Shown one piece after another: positions 27,750 to 35,475 of a stretch of 64,000 bases of DNA. A program made the translations under genes and the position numbers. Origin of the DNA: Sediminibacillus albus (GTDB taxonomy: Bacteria > Bacillota > Bacilli > Bacillales > Amphibacillaceae). The stretch spans positions 1-64,000 of the forward strand of contig NZ_FNFL01000004.1 of NCBI RefSeq assembly GCF_900101125.1, in the 5' to 3' direction. The stretch's first letter is position 1. Every line of letters begins with the position of its first letter. The notes beneath the pieces are model-generated. The model was given only the letters and a program-made list of their open reading frames with translations. It was not told where the DNA came from and did not search any database.

Positions 27750-28220
27750 ATGACTGTTAATTTAGTTGCTATGGATGAAAGTACGTTCGCGGAATATTAC
27801 CGACAATCCCTTAAAGAGTACGCATATGAACATGTGAAGGCCGGAAACTGGAAAGAAGATGAAGCAGTTCAAAACGCACAGGCAGAGTTTGAACAATTAC
27901 TTCCAGATGGGTTAAAGACGAAAGGGCATGTTCTCCTCTCGGTTATGCATGGGAGAGAAACAATAGGGATTCTATGGTTAAATATTCGGATAAGGAATCA
28001 AGAAAAGCAGGCCTTTATCTATGATGTAAAACTTGATGAAGAGCAGCGAGGCAAAGGATTAGGCACGCGGACAATGGAAGCACTTGATGAATATGCAAAA
28101 TCAGTAGGCGTTAAACAAATAAGGTTGCACGTGTTTGGCCATAATCACCGTGCCAAATCGCTATATGAGAAAACGGGTTATGAAGTTACAGATTATCATA
28201 TGCAAAAAAGGCTATTATAA
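27750..28220 (+). CDS. GNAT acetyltransferase
   Basis: A 156-residue N-acetyltransferase with the central motif VKLDEEQRGKGLGTRTMEAL (about 93-112), holding the QRGKGLGT acetyl-CoA loop, then IRLHVFGHNHRAKSLYEKTG with the NxxAxxLYxKxGY signature. The N-terminal half (SLKEYAYEHVKAGNW, EDEAVQNAQAEFEQLLPDG) is the type common in bacillar antibiotic- or stress-related GNATs. The substrate is unknown. ATG after GATAGGAGGG. It is the last cargo gene before the far end of the transposon. Confidence 0.85.
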   Translation: MTVNLVAMDESTFAEYYRQSLKEYAYEHVKAGNWKEDEAVQNAQAEFEQLLPDGLKTKGHVLLSVMHGRETIGILWLNIRIRNQEKQAFIYDVKLDEEQRGKGLGTRTMEALDEYAKSVGVKQIRLHVFGHNHRAKSLYEKTGYEVTDYHMQKRLL

Positions 28221-28236
28221 GGATTTTATATGATTT

Positions 28237-28264
28237 AAACAAACGGGCGCAATTGTTGAAGAAA
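28237..28264. repeat. Cargo intergenic palindrome, copy 5
   Basis: AAACAAACGGGCGCAATTG then TTGAAGAA. It shares AACAAACGGGC with copy 2. It lies just after the last cargo gene and next to the innermost TnsB-type site. Confidence 0.5.
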
Positions 28265-28271
28265 ACTTAGG

Positions 28272-28410
28272 TTTTTAAAAGACTTTATTGTTATTTTTTT
28301 AATGTAATGAAGTATCTTAAATCAAAAATTAAATAACTATATTTTTAACCCCGTTCATACTTAGAACGGGGTTATGCTTGTTTGAGGTTTTAATATTAAA
28401 TAACTTTATT
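28272..28410 (-). repeat. TnsB-type binding sites, glmS-distal (left) end
   Basis: Read inward from the end (minus strand), three sites occur: AATAAAGTTATTTAATAT (28393-28410), AATATAGTTATTTAATTT (28326-28343) and the weaker AATAAAGTCTTTTAAAAA (28272-28289). The outermost starts 11 nt from the end, as at the other side. Wide spacing of three sites is the Tn7 left-end pattern. Confidence 0.75.
28347..28373 (+). terminator. Putative terminator in the transposon left end
   Basis: The stem AACCCCGTTC / GAACGGGGTT has a 7-nt loop. It lacks a T run downstream on the plus strand, but five T precede it, so it may act on the minus strand. Confidence 0.45.
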
Positions 28411-28421
28411 GTCACTTTACA

Positions 28422-28426
28422 GTAGG
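28422..28426. repeat. Target-site duplication (GTAGG), far side
   Basis: It matches 15721-15725 exactly and abuts the TTACA end of the element. Confidence 0.85.
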
Positions 28427-28471
28427 CTTATAAATTAAAACAAAGTTTGAACATTTGTAATAAAGATTGAT

Positions 28472-28507
28472 AAAAAATCCTGTTGTGTTTAAGCAACAGG
28501 ATTTTTT
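28472..28507. terminator. Bidirectional terminator between attTn7 and pbuE
   Basis: A near-perfect stem AAAAAATCCTGTTG / (G)CAACAGGATTTTTT with a 7-nt loop, T-rich on both strands. It ends pbuE. By inference it was the original glmS terminator before the transposon separated the two. Confidence 0.9.
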
Positions 28508-28574
28508 CTTATTCCATGCATTTTTATAAAGTTAGCTGATAATTAATAACGGACTAGTTTGCAGTTATCCGAGC

Positions 28575-29759
28575 TTAATCATTTGAAGATGAAATGGCAA
28601 TAGTATTTTCTTTTAAAATGGTTGTTCTTGTTAGAGAAAAGACCGCACATAGTAATGAAATAATAACAATGCCGCTCCCAAACCAGGCTGTATGGGAGAC
28701 CGTGCCGGAATGATTTAACACTATGCCGCCAAACGCAGAACCAAGTGAAATACCTACTTGTATTGAAGAATTATTAAAACTTTGCTGAATATCAGAAGTA
28801 GTAGGGTCAGTTTGAATTAAGTAGCTTTGTTGCGGCGGTGCCAGACTCCAACTTAATGCTGCCCACACCATCATAACTGGTATGAATAGTATAAGTGAAA
28901 AAGTCGTTAATGGTAATAAGAAAAGGACAAGGGCAAAGGAACTAATAACAACGATAATGCTTTTTTGAGCTCCGATTGAATCCGAGAGAATTCCACCAAA
29001 TGCTCCTCCACTTACAGCTGCAACCCCAAATAATAAATAACAAATACTAATCCAATTGGAGTTCAAATTAAGTTCCGCTTCTAAAAATGGAGTGAAGTAG
29101 GCATAAAGTGTATAGTGTCCTGCTAGCATAAACATGGTTGCAAGATGAGCACTGCCTATTTTTGCACTGCCAACGGCCTTTAATTGATGTGAAAGAGGGA
29201 TTGAGTTTTCTCCTGGTACACGCTCCAAAAAGATTGAAATAAGCACAATTGATCCAATTGATAAAATTGCAATTCCAAGGAATATGACTCGCCAGCCGAA
29301 TGTATTGGAAATAAGTATTCCAAGCGGCACGCCCATAACAAGTGATGAACTAATCCCCATATATATAAGCCCCAAAGCTTTTGCTCGATGTGCAGGAGTA
29401 ACAATCTTAGCAGCAATGGTTAAGGAAAGCACAACGATAAGTGCTGTACTCATTGCAGTCAAAACTCTTGCTACCATCATAAATGTAAAACTTGCACTGA
29501 AATATGTCATTATATTACCGATAAAGAAGACAAACAAGGATACGAGATACAGTTTTTTTCGCTCAATTTTACTAGTTATAACAAGCAAAACGGGTCCGGC
29601 AACTGCATAAATTAGCGCGAAAACTGTTATTAGTTGTCCAGCACTACTTAATGAAATGTTAAAATCATTTGCGATAGTAGGAAGTATCCCACCTACGATT
29701 AATTCAACTAGTCCAACTGCAACAGTTGATAGTGCGAGAATAAATACTTTGATATTCAT
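28575..29759 (-). CDS. pbuE: Purine (hypoxanthine/adenine) efflux pump PbuE
   Basis: A 394-residue DHA1-type MFS transporter with twelve hydrophobic segments. It begins MNIKVFILALSTVAVGLVEL and has the motif-A segment SKIERKKLYLVSLFVFF and RVLTAMSTALIVVLSLTIAA. The sequence follows B. subtilis PbuE (YdhL) closely along its length. Identity is supported independently by the adenine-type purine riboswitch in its leader, the same arrangement as B. subtilis pbuE. Export of purine bases relieves adenine excess. ATG after GGAAGGACG. It is the first chromosomal gene beyond the Tn7-like element. Confidence 0.93.
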   Translation of the reverse strand: MNIKVFILALSTVAVGLVELIVGGILPTIANDFNISLSSAGQLITVFALIYAVAGPVLLVITSKIERKKLYLVSLFVFFIGNIMTYFSASFTFMMVARVLTAMSTALIVVLSLTIAAKIVTPAHRAKALGLIYMGISSSLVMGVPLGILISNTFGWRVIFLGIAILSIGSIVLISIFLERVPGENSIPLSHQLKAVGSAKIGSAHLATMFMLAGHYTLYAYFTPFLEAELNLNSNWISICYLLFGVAAVSGGAFGGILSDSIGAQKSIIVVISSFALVLFLLPLTTFSLILFIPVMMVWAALSWSLAPPQQSYLIQTDPTTSDIQQSFNNSSIQVGISLGSAFGGIVLNHSGTVSHTAWFGSGIVIISLLCAVFSLTRTTILKENTIAISSSND

Positions 29760-29800
29760 TTGTATTAACGTCCTTCCATATTATGTTTTAGGCAGAAAAT

Positions 29801-29904
29801 AAAAAAATCCTGATTACAGAAAACGAATAGAATTCATTTTTCTGTAATCAGGATTTTAAGGTTCCTGGTAGAAACCCCCAAGCCATATTCTTGAGGTTAT
29901 ACAG
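29801..29904 (-). promoter_or_regulatory. Adenine-sensing purine riboswitch of pbuE
   Basis: On the minus strand the aptamer (29904 to 29842) shows P1 CTGTA/TACAG, P2 with AATATGG, the joint TTTCTACC and P3 AGGAACC...ATCCT. The base before the closing P1 strand is U (GATTACA), which specifies adenine rather than guanine. The 3' strand of the aptamer also forms one arm of a terminator (AATCCTGATTACAG / CTGTAATCAGGATT) followed by seven T, so adenine binding should allow read-through (an ON switch). It closely resembles the B. subtilis pbuE element. Confidence 0.95.
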
Positions 29905-30143
29905 GGTATATATTTATTTTTATGAAACACTTTAAAAATTTTATCAGATAATCTCGGAGTATTCAAGGGTCAAAACGATTTGGTTAATTTTAGCGATAGT
30001 CGTGGAGATAAGCTCTCTTTAACATATAAAAATTGCTGTTGATTCAAATAAGCGAATGAAAAGCCTGTCGCAGAGAAAGGGCGAGGTTGAACGCTTGCTT
30101 TATCTCGTTTATTCTTGCTGTCAATTAAGTAACATGCTATCAT

Positions 30144-30157
30144 TTATAATGAACGTT
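30144..30157 (+). promoter_or_regulatory. Candidate TetR operator at the regulator gene
   Basis: TTATAATGAACGTT, identical to the sequence at 30785-30798 before the transporter gene. It overlaps a TATAAT -10 box and ends in the palindrome GAACGTTC. The inference is that the TetR-family protein represses both genes through this site. Confidence 0.65.
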
Positions 30158-30175
30158 CTACATGGAGGTTATTGT

Positions 30176-30727
30176 ATGAAAAAATCACAGAAGAAAGAAG
30201 ATATAATTAACACCGCTGAAAAATTATTTTATCAGCATGGCTTTCATGCAATTGGTGTAAAGAATATATTGGAGCAAGCAGGAGTAGCAACAATGACCAT
30301 GTACTATCATTTCAAATCGAAGGAAGATCTAATCAAAGAAGTATTAGTTCAAAGAGAAAAACATTACTTTCAATTTTTAGAAACTAAAATCGACAGGGGT
30401 AATGATATTAATCAATATGTGGAGTCGATAATTAAAGCACATCTTGATTGGATAAAAACTGATGATTACAATGGCTGTTTATTTTTGAGGGCGAAACAAG
30501 AATACGAAGGTGTCAACGATAAAATTTCTTCAGTAAGTAGAGAACATAAAAAGAGATTCCTAAACAAAATTGAAAATGATTTAAAGCTTTTACATGCTGA
30601 ACAATCTCTCAGCGTACAAATATCTATTATATTAGAGGGGATAACATCGATGGCCCAAATACTTGAGTTAGATAAGGTAAAAGATACTGCCATTGATTTA
30701 GCGAAAAGTATTGAGGTTGCCGAATAG
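30176..30727 (+). CDS. TetR/AcrR family transcriptional regulator
   Basis: A 183-residue repressor. The HTH domain is at about 8-55: IINTAEKLFYQHGFHAIGVK, AGVATMTMYYHFKSKEDLIKEVL. The effector domain (about 60-183) contains WIKTDDYNGCLFLRAKQEY, typical of the YxaF/LmrA-like group (TetR_C). The frame is open further upstream, but ATG at 30176 is preceded by GGAGG at good spacing and lies just after the putative operator, so this start is preferred. The MFS gene 95 nt downstream has the same operator. Confidence 0.85.
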   Translation: MKKSQKKEDIINTAEKLFYQHGFHAIGVKNILEQAGVATMTMYYHFKSKEDLIKEVLVQREKHYFQFLETKIDRGNDINQYVESIIKAHLDWIKTDDYNGCLFLRAKQEYEGVNDKISSVSREHKKRFLNKIENDLKLLHAEQSLSVQISIILEGITSMAQILELDKVKDTAIDLAKSIEVAE

Positions 30728-30784
30728 GGAAAGAATAGTGTAGTAAAAAGTTATATATTCTTCACTATTTTTTTTATCAAGTTA

Positions 30785-30798
30785 TTATAATGAACGTT
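30785..30798 (+). promoter_or_regulatory. Candidate TetR operator at the MFS gene
   Basis: A second exact copy of TTATAATGAACGTT, 24 nt before the MFS start codon, again covering a TATAAT-like -10. Confidence 0.65.
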
Positions 30799-30821
30799 AT
30801 ATATAAAAAGGGGCGAGCTAT

Positions 30822-31946
30822 ATGAGGGCAAAAAAATTAATAGTAGTGGGCTTGCCAATGATTGCCGTCACGTATGGTTTATCACGGTTTAGTTATGGTC
30901 TAATGCTTCCATATATTAACGAATCGATTAATATGGATCAATCAACTAGTGGAGTAATATCGTCTTTATCATACATTGCTTACTGTATAGCAATTGTATT
31001 AGCAATGGCATTTTCTAATAAGGTTCCTCCAAGGTCTTTGCTTGTAGTAGCTGGATTATTATCAATTATTGGCTTAGGTATCATCTCCATTTCTTCTAAT
31101 CCGGTATTGCTAGGCTTAGGAATATTTCTGGCAGGGATGAGTACAGGGGTCTCCTCCCCGCCATACGCTAATATCGTTAGCACTACCGTAGAAACAAGGT
31201 TACAGAATCAGACTAATTCATGGATTAATTCTGGTACAAGTATTGGAACTGCTTGTACCGGGGCAATTGCTATTATAATGGCTGATAGTTGGCGAGAGAC
31301 GTATTTGATATTTATGGTCATTGCTATTTTTGTGCTCATCGCTAATTATAAAGTGCTTCCAGGACATCAGGTTTCAGAAAAGAAGGTCACGGTTGGCTAC
31401 TCTAAAAAGGAATGGAGACGTTCTATTCAACTAATTTTTGCATCATTATTTTCAGGATTATCTTGTTCGGCTTATTGGACATTCTCAAGAGACTTTATGT
31501 TAAGTTTAGAGAGCGTACCTATATACTTGGGAGAGTGGTTTTGGGTAATAATTGGAGCCGCGGGTTTACTAGGAGGAACTGCTGGTGCATTTATAGATAA
31601 GTTTGGTGTTAGGAGTGCATACAGGATTTCTGTATTAGCACTTTCAACTTCATCGCTTATCCTGGGAATTTATCCAGATAACAATATAGCAGGGTTCCTG
31701 TCACCAGTTCTTTTTGGAAGCTCTTATATTTTCCTGACAGGGGTCTTAATCGTATGGGGGATTACCGTATTTAAAACTAACCCATCATTTGGCCTAGGAG
31801 TGCCGTTCTTAATACTCGCTCTTGGGCAAGCCATAGGGTCTGTTTTTTCAGGAATAGTAGCTGATATATCAGCATATTACACCCTTTTTATTTGGTCTTC
31901 TATCATTGGTTATGTAGCCTTGGTATTTAAACCCAAAACAAAGTAG
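30822..31946 (+). CDS. MFS transporter, YbfB/YjiJ (CynX-like) type
   Basis: A 374-residue integral membrane protein with about eleven to twelve hydrophobic segments. The opening VVGLPMIAVTYGLSRFSYGL, MLPYI is the hallmark of the YbfB/YjiJ group. SNKVPPRSLLVVAGLLS is the loop 2-3 region and SSPPYANIVSTTV lies in helix 4. The substrate is unknown, but exporters next to a TetR gene are often drug or metabolite efflux pumps. ATG after AAAAGGGGCGAG. It is controlled, by inference, by the upstream TetR. Confidence 0.82.
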   Translation: MRAKKLIVVGLPMIAVTYGLSRFSYGLMLPYINESINMDQSTSGVISSLSYIAYCIAIVLAMAFSNKVPPRSLLVVAGLLSIIGLGIISISSNPVLLGLGIFLAGMSTGVSSPPYANIVSTTVETRLQNQTNSWINSGTSIGTACTGAIAIIMADSWRETYLIFMVIAIFVLIANYKVLPGHQVSEKKVTVGYSKKEWRRSIQLIFASLFSGLSCSAYWTFSRDFMLSLESVPIYLGEWFWVIIGAAGLLGGTAGAFIDKFGVRSAYRISVLALSTSSLILGIYPDNNIAGFLSPVLFGSSYIFLTGVLIVWGITVFKTNPSFGLGVPFLILALGQAIGSVFSGIVADISAYYTLFIWSSIIGYVALVFKPKTK

Positions 31947-32289
31947 ATATTTTATGCCGAACCTTCCGGCCAGAACAAGGAAGCCGAGAGAAATGAAGCA
32001 TTTTTAGCCAAAACGTTAAAGTATAAAGATGAATGATAAAATTGAATAAACTACAGTGAAAGTCACTATTTTTTGAAAAGGGAAACGAAAGAAGTCTGTA
32101 CATTATGAACAATATGCGCAAAAAATTATATTTATATAATGTTGTATTACTGGAAGTATAGTGATATAGAAATGCTCTGAAGGAATGTGGTCTTTCTTAC
32201 GAAAAACAGCAATAAAAAAGAAATGGGAACTCCATATGCGTGTTATATTTTAAATATGGTAAAAAAACCATATCACGAGGAGGGTTTTC
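31947..32289. other. Intergenic region without a recognised gene
   Basis: AT-rich, with no convincing coding frame. A small hairpin AGTGA-AAG-TCACT followed by six T (32054-32073) may end the MFS transcript. Just before the next gene the inverted repeat ATATGGT-AAAAAA-ACCATAT (32254-32273) could be an operator or a leader hairpin. Confidence 0.5.
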
Positions 32290-32589
32290 ATGAATGCACA
32301 TAAGGTGATCATAGCAGGATGGTTTACAGTTGATCCAAGTAAGCGTGACGAAGTTGTTAAGGCACACGAGGATCTCGTGAAACGTGCGAGGCAAACTCCT
32401 GGTTGCCTTGATCTGGCAATAACGGCTGATCCTGTTGACCCTGCACGAATCAACAACTTCGAGTTTTGGCAGTCAGAAGAGGATTTGCAATCGTTTCGTG
32501 CTGTAGCAAATCCCCCAAAACAAATTACTCCGATGCTCAGGGTAGAAATGCTAAAGCATGAAATCGATAAATCTGGACCGCCGTTTTAA
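32290..32589 (+). CDS. Antibiotic biosynthesis monooxygenase (ABM) fold protein
   Basis: A 99-residue dimeric ferredoxin-like-fold protein of the ABM family (quinol/antibiotic monooxygenases and related heme-degrading or unknown enzymes). Seen: VIIAGWFTVDPSKRDEVVKA, LVKRARQTPGCLDLAITAD, INNFEFWQSEEDLQSF. The PGCLD and EFWxSxxxxxxF pattern is characteristic. No heme-ligand pattern is evident and the substrate is unknown. ATG after CGAGGAGGG. It is monocistronic as far as can be seen. Confidence 0.8.
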   Translation: MNAHKVIIAGWFTVDPSKRDEVVKAHEDLVKRARQTPGCLDLAITADPVDPARINNFEFWQSEEDLQSFRAVANPPKQITPMLRVEMLKHEIDKSGPPF

Positions 32590-32766
32590 GGAATCCTAAA
32601 TTAAAGAAAAGGTTGATGTTCTCGTGGGAGTTAAGATAGCATGTTCAATTAATCGCAGGGAGGATTGTTATTTTTATGGAGGAATTAGCAATTGGTGAAG
32701 ATGCACCTTTTATGAATACCCCTTTACCGAGAACGTCTACTTAGTTAGAAACTATTATCATTATTG

Positions 32767-33384
32767 TTAATCCAAATTCTCTTTAGGTTTTTCTGTATGC
32801 TTTCTATTTTTAACCTCCGTAAATATGTTATCTGACACACTTGTTTTAGTTTTGGAGGTTTCATTTGGAGGATTTAATTGATTTGATTCAATCAGCGATT
32901 TAAGCATTTGAATATCCTCTTTAGTAGCGTATTGTTTATCAGGCTTTAACATATACCCTAACTGACCGTTCGATTCTATTGTAGCCCATTTTAAATCAGT
33001 GAAATGCTGAATGTTTTGTTGTCTCATTCGGACTTCAAGCATATCAACCGTTAACCGCAGTTTCTTTAAATTTCTTTCATTAATTTGGCCGTTTTCAACT
33101 ACTAAAAGTCCTTTCCCATAAATTAATGTTTCAAGAGTATTCGATTTAATCACGATATATTCAATAAAAAGAAGTGTAATGACCATTAGAAAGGTAATCA
33201 CCATTGTAATCCAAATGTTCCTGTCGCCAACAGGTTGAATAATTAATGAACCAACAGCTATCATCATGACTGTCTGAGCAACCGTAAGCTGTGAGATGGA
33301 TTTTCTGCCAGCTAACCGCAAAATCAGGACTCCACCTAAAACGACGACAATAGCCTTCCATATGAAATGTAAATCCACAAACAT
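32767..33384 (-). CDS. DUF421 (YetF/YdfR-type) membrane protein
   Basis: A 205-residue protein with three hydrophobic segments in the first 85 residues (AIVVVLGGVLILRLAG, VMMIAVGSLIIQPV, ITMVITFLMVITLLFIEYIV) and a cytosolic DUF421 domain: GRKSISQLTVAQTV, LIYGKGLLVVENGQINERNL, LRLTVDMLEVRMRQQNI. The tail is hydrophilic. In Bacillus this family includes spore membrane proteins, and its biochemical role is unsettled. ATG follows GAGGGGATG on the minus strand. Confidence 0.85.
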   Translation of the reverse strand: MFVDLHFIWKAIVVVLGGVLILRLAGRKSISQLTVAQTVMMIAVGSLIIQPVGDRNIWITMVITFLMVITLLFIEYIVIKSNTLETLIYGKGLLVVENGQINERNLKKLRLTVDMLEVRMRQQNIQHFTDLKWATIESNGQLGYMLKPDKQYATKEDIQMLKSLIESNQLNPPNETSKTKTSVSDNIFTEVKNRKHTEKPKENLD

Positions 33385-33614
33385 CCCCTCTTTTCAACAG
33401 TTGCATATTTATTGTTTATTGTGGATGATATCTTTTACTTTATTCTTTAAAAGGAAACTATACTCCGATCATCAAAAAATAGTGAGGTAAACCAAGACAA
33501 ATACACGGTAATGGCTAGAACCAATGAATCCTTCTGTAAGTACTTATTCTTTAGCGAAGTGTCTTTTTGTAACTAGAGCAATAAACGGCAGCATATATTT
33601 TTAAGCCTAATTTT

Positions 33615-34916
33615 CTAAAGTTTTTTCTTTTTTTCAACATTTTCAATCGTTTCCGCGCGAAGAATATTATATAACCTGCTTTTAGGCTCATATATTTTTT
33701 GAGAAGGCCATAGCCCATGATGTCCTGAGAATAGATAGCTGACTAAACAAGCCACAAAAAAGTACTCTAACCCTTTTCCATCAAACATCTCCATTGCCAG
33801 CAGAAAAGCTGCTATAGGGGTATTAGCCCCTCCACAAAAAACTGCGATTAATCCTAATGCAGCGAGAAATGACATAGGTAAATCGATGAATGTGTGTAAG
33901 GTATTGCCTAACGTGGCACCAATGAAAAATAAGGGTATGGCTTCACCGCCAACAAAGCCGGTACCAAGAGTTACTGCTGTAAATAATAGCTTGGCAAGGA
34001 AAGCAAAGGGTGGAACGTCTTCTATAAAAGATTGTTCTAACATCTGTAATCCTCGGCCATTGTAATCTTGTGAACGCACTATTAAAGTTAATACTACAAT
34101 GACAATACCTCCAAAAAAGGCTCTTTTCATATGGTTTTTTTTGAAAAGTTTCTCAGAGAATTTTTCTATTCCATGCCTCAATTGACAGTATAAAACACTT
34201 ATTAGGCTAAAAATGACTGATAGAAGAATAACTATCATAAATGTACTAATAGATATTTCCGGTACGGTTCGTATGATAAATTCTTCGTGTTTATGTCCCC
34301 AGGCTGCTGTAGTTACATAGTGACCAACAAAGCTTGCCGTAAGACAAGGAACCAGGGCTTCAAATTTCAGCTTTCCTAAAGCAGCCATCTCCATCCCAAA
34401 AACAGCACCTGTGATAGGTGCTCCAAAGGCAGCACCAAAACCAGCACTAATACCGCTCATCATTAAAATTTTCTTGTCTAATCTGTTTACCTTAAAAAAT
34501 TTGTTGACAGTTGCAGCTACACTTCCTCCCATTTGGACAGCTGCCCCTTCTCTCCCGGTTGAACCTCCAAAAAGGACCGTGACAAAAGTCGCAAAATAGA
34601 CGATAGGTCCCATTCTCCGGGGCACCTCTTTTTTTCCATGTACTGAATCAATTACCAGATTGTTTAGTTTAGCAGTATCATTCAAAGTATTATTCAAGAA
34701 TACCTTTCCGTAGTTCATATATATATACCCTATGATAATTCCTCCAAAGGGGAGAAGGAAAATAAGCCAATCCCTTTTTAATCGGATATCATCTCCTAGA
34801 TAATCATTTATCTCTAAAAGGCAATAGGTTGTCTATCCTACAACTATACCAATGATGCTTCCAAAGATAATCCACAGAACCAGAACTGAAAAAAATTTTT
34901 TATACTTTAACAACAT
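33615..34916 (-). pseudogene. ClC-family chloride/anion channel with an in-frame stop
   Basis: Voltage-gated chloride-channel-type protein. The selectivity-filter motif GSTGREGAAVQMG is at about 117-129 of the full frame, then SGISAGFGAAFGAPITGAVF, GFVGGEAIPLFFIGA and VFCGGANTPIAAF are all present. The frame from ATG at 34914-34916 (SD GAGGAG) would give 433 residues, but codon 26 is TAG (plus-strand 34833-34835). The sequence on both sides reads as one transmembrane protein (IIFGSIIGIVVG, stop, TTYCLLEINDYL). The next ATG (34718) has no SD and would lack helix 1. A one-base nonsense change is the simplest reading. Confidence 0.8.
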
Positions 34917-35475
34917 TCACCAATTCTCCTCTATTCTTTCTTTGGGAAATTCAATTTTATTGTTGCCTATTGCATTAAAATTACTAAATTGAATATTGAA
35001 TAGCCGATGAAGAAGGGAGCAAAAGGCATGAACGAGAAAAACTGAAAAATAGTCTTCAAAAACTAAAACTCCATATAAGGTAGAAAGGTCACGATTTAGA
35101 TTACAGAGAAATTTGTTGAACATGACGAACAACCCCCCTCCACGAGATGGTACCTACCGCTTTGGAAGGCAGGTTCTACAGGGAATTTTCGTATTTTTTA
35201 CATACCACGCTCTGGTAATTAAATAAAATTCGAATGCGAAGGTTAGTTAGGAGTCCCCCTATGGTTTTTGGAACTGAGGGGGTTTCCTTGTGTGAAAGGC
35301 TTACAATGGATAAATGAACGCATAACCACTATACTTAAACAAATTAAGTATGTAACAATAGATTTAAGACATTAGCCTATATCTTAATATTTCTATCCTG
35401 CCAAGGAATCGGTTCGGAGTAGTTTGCAGATATTGTTAGTTTACGGCTTTATAAGATTAATTGGAGGGTGACGAT
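34917..35475. other. Intergenic region, no convincing gene
   Basis: A 71-codon minus-strand frame (35132-34917) ends exactly where the ClC gene begins, but it resembles no family and is probably not coding. A hairpin with CCCCCT / AGGGGG (35254-35283) followed by TTTCCTT is a weak terminator candidate. Otherwise I see nothing. Confidence 0.4.

Larger units (their letters stand above)
15726..28421 (+). mobile_element. Tn7-like transposon inserted at attTn7 (12,696 bp, decayed transposition genes)
   Basis: The boundaries come from five agreeing signs. The left base lies exactly 25 bp after the glmS stop, the classical Tn7 site. The ends are TGTAA and TTACA. Both ends are flanked by GTAGG. Inside each end, 11 nt in, starts an 18-bp TnsB-like site (AATATAGTTGTTTAATTT at one end, AATAAAGTTATTTAATAT at the other), with further copies inward: two close together at the glmS end, three spread out at the far end, like Tn7R and Tn7L. 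The first gene, reading away from glmS, is tnsA, the Tn7 arrangement. tnsB is cut short, and no tnsC, tnsD or tnsE is visible, so the element is probably immobile on its own. The cargo is described separately. The host gene beyond the far end is pbuE. Confidence 0.87.

Noticed and set aside
32676-32744. A 22-codon frame (MEELAIGEDAPFMNTPLPRT) with a plausible SD
   Set aside because: Too short to judge, with no family resemblance. It may be the start of a lost gene but there is nothing to test it against in the window.
34917-35132. A 71-codon minus-strand frame before the ClC gene
   Set aside because: It matches no family, its composition is unusual, and the only support is its position. Left uncalled.
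35140-35185. A possible T-box or fluoride riboswitch before the ClC gene (GGTAGGTACC on the minus strand)
   Set aside because: The antiterminator consensus and specifier structure of a T-box are missing, and the crcB motif core was not found.
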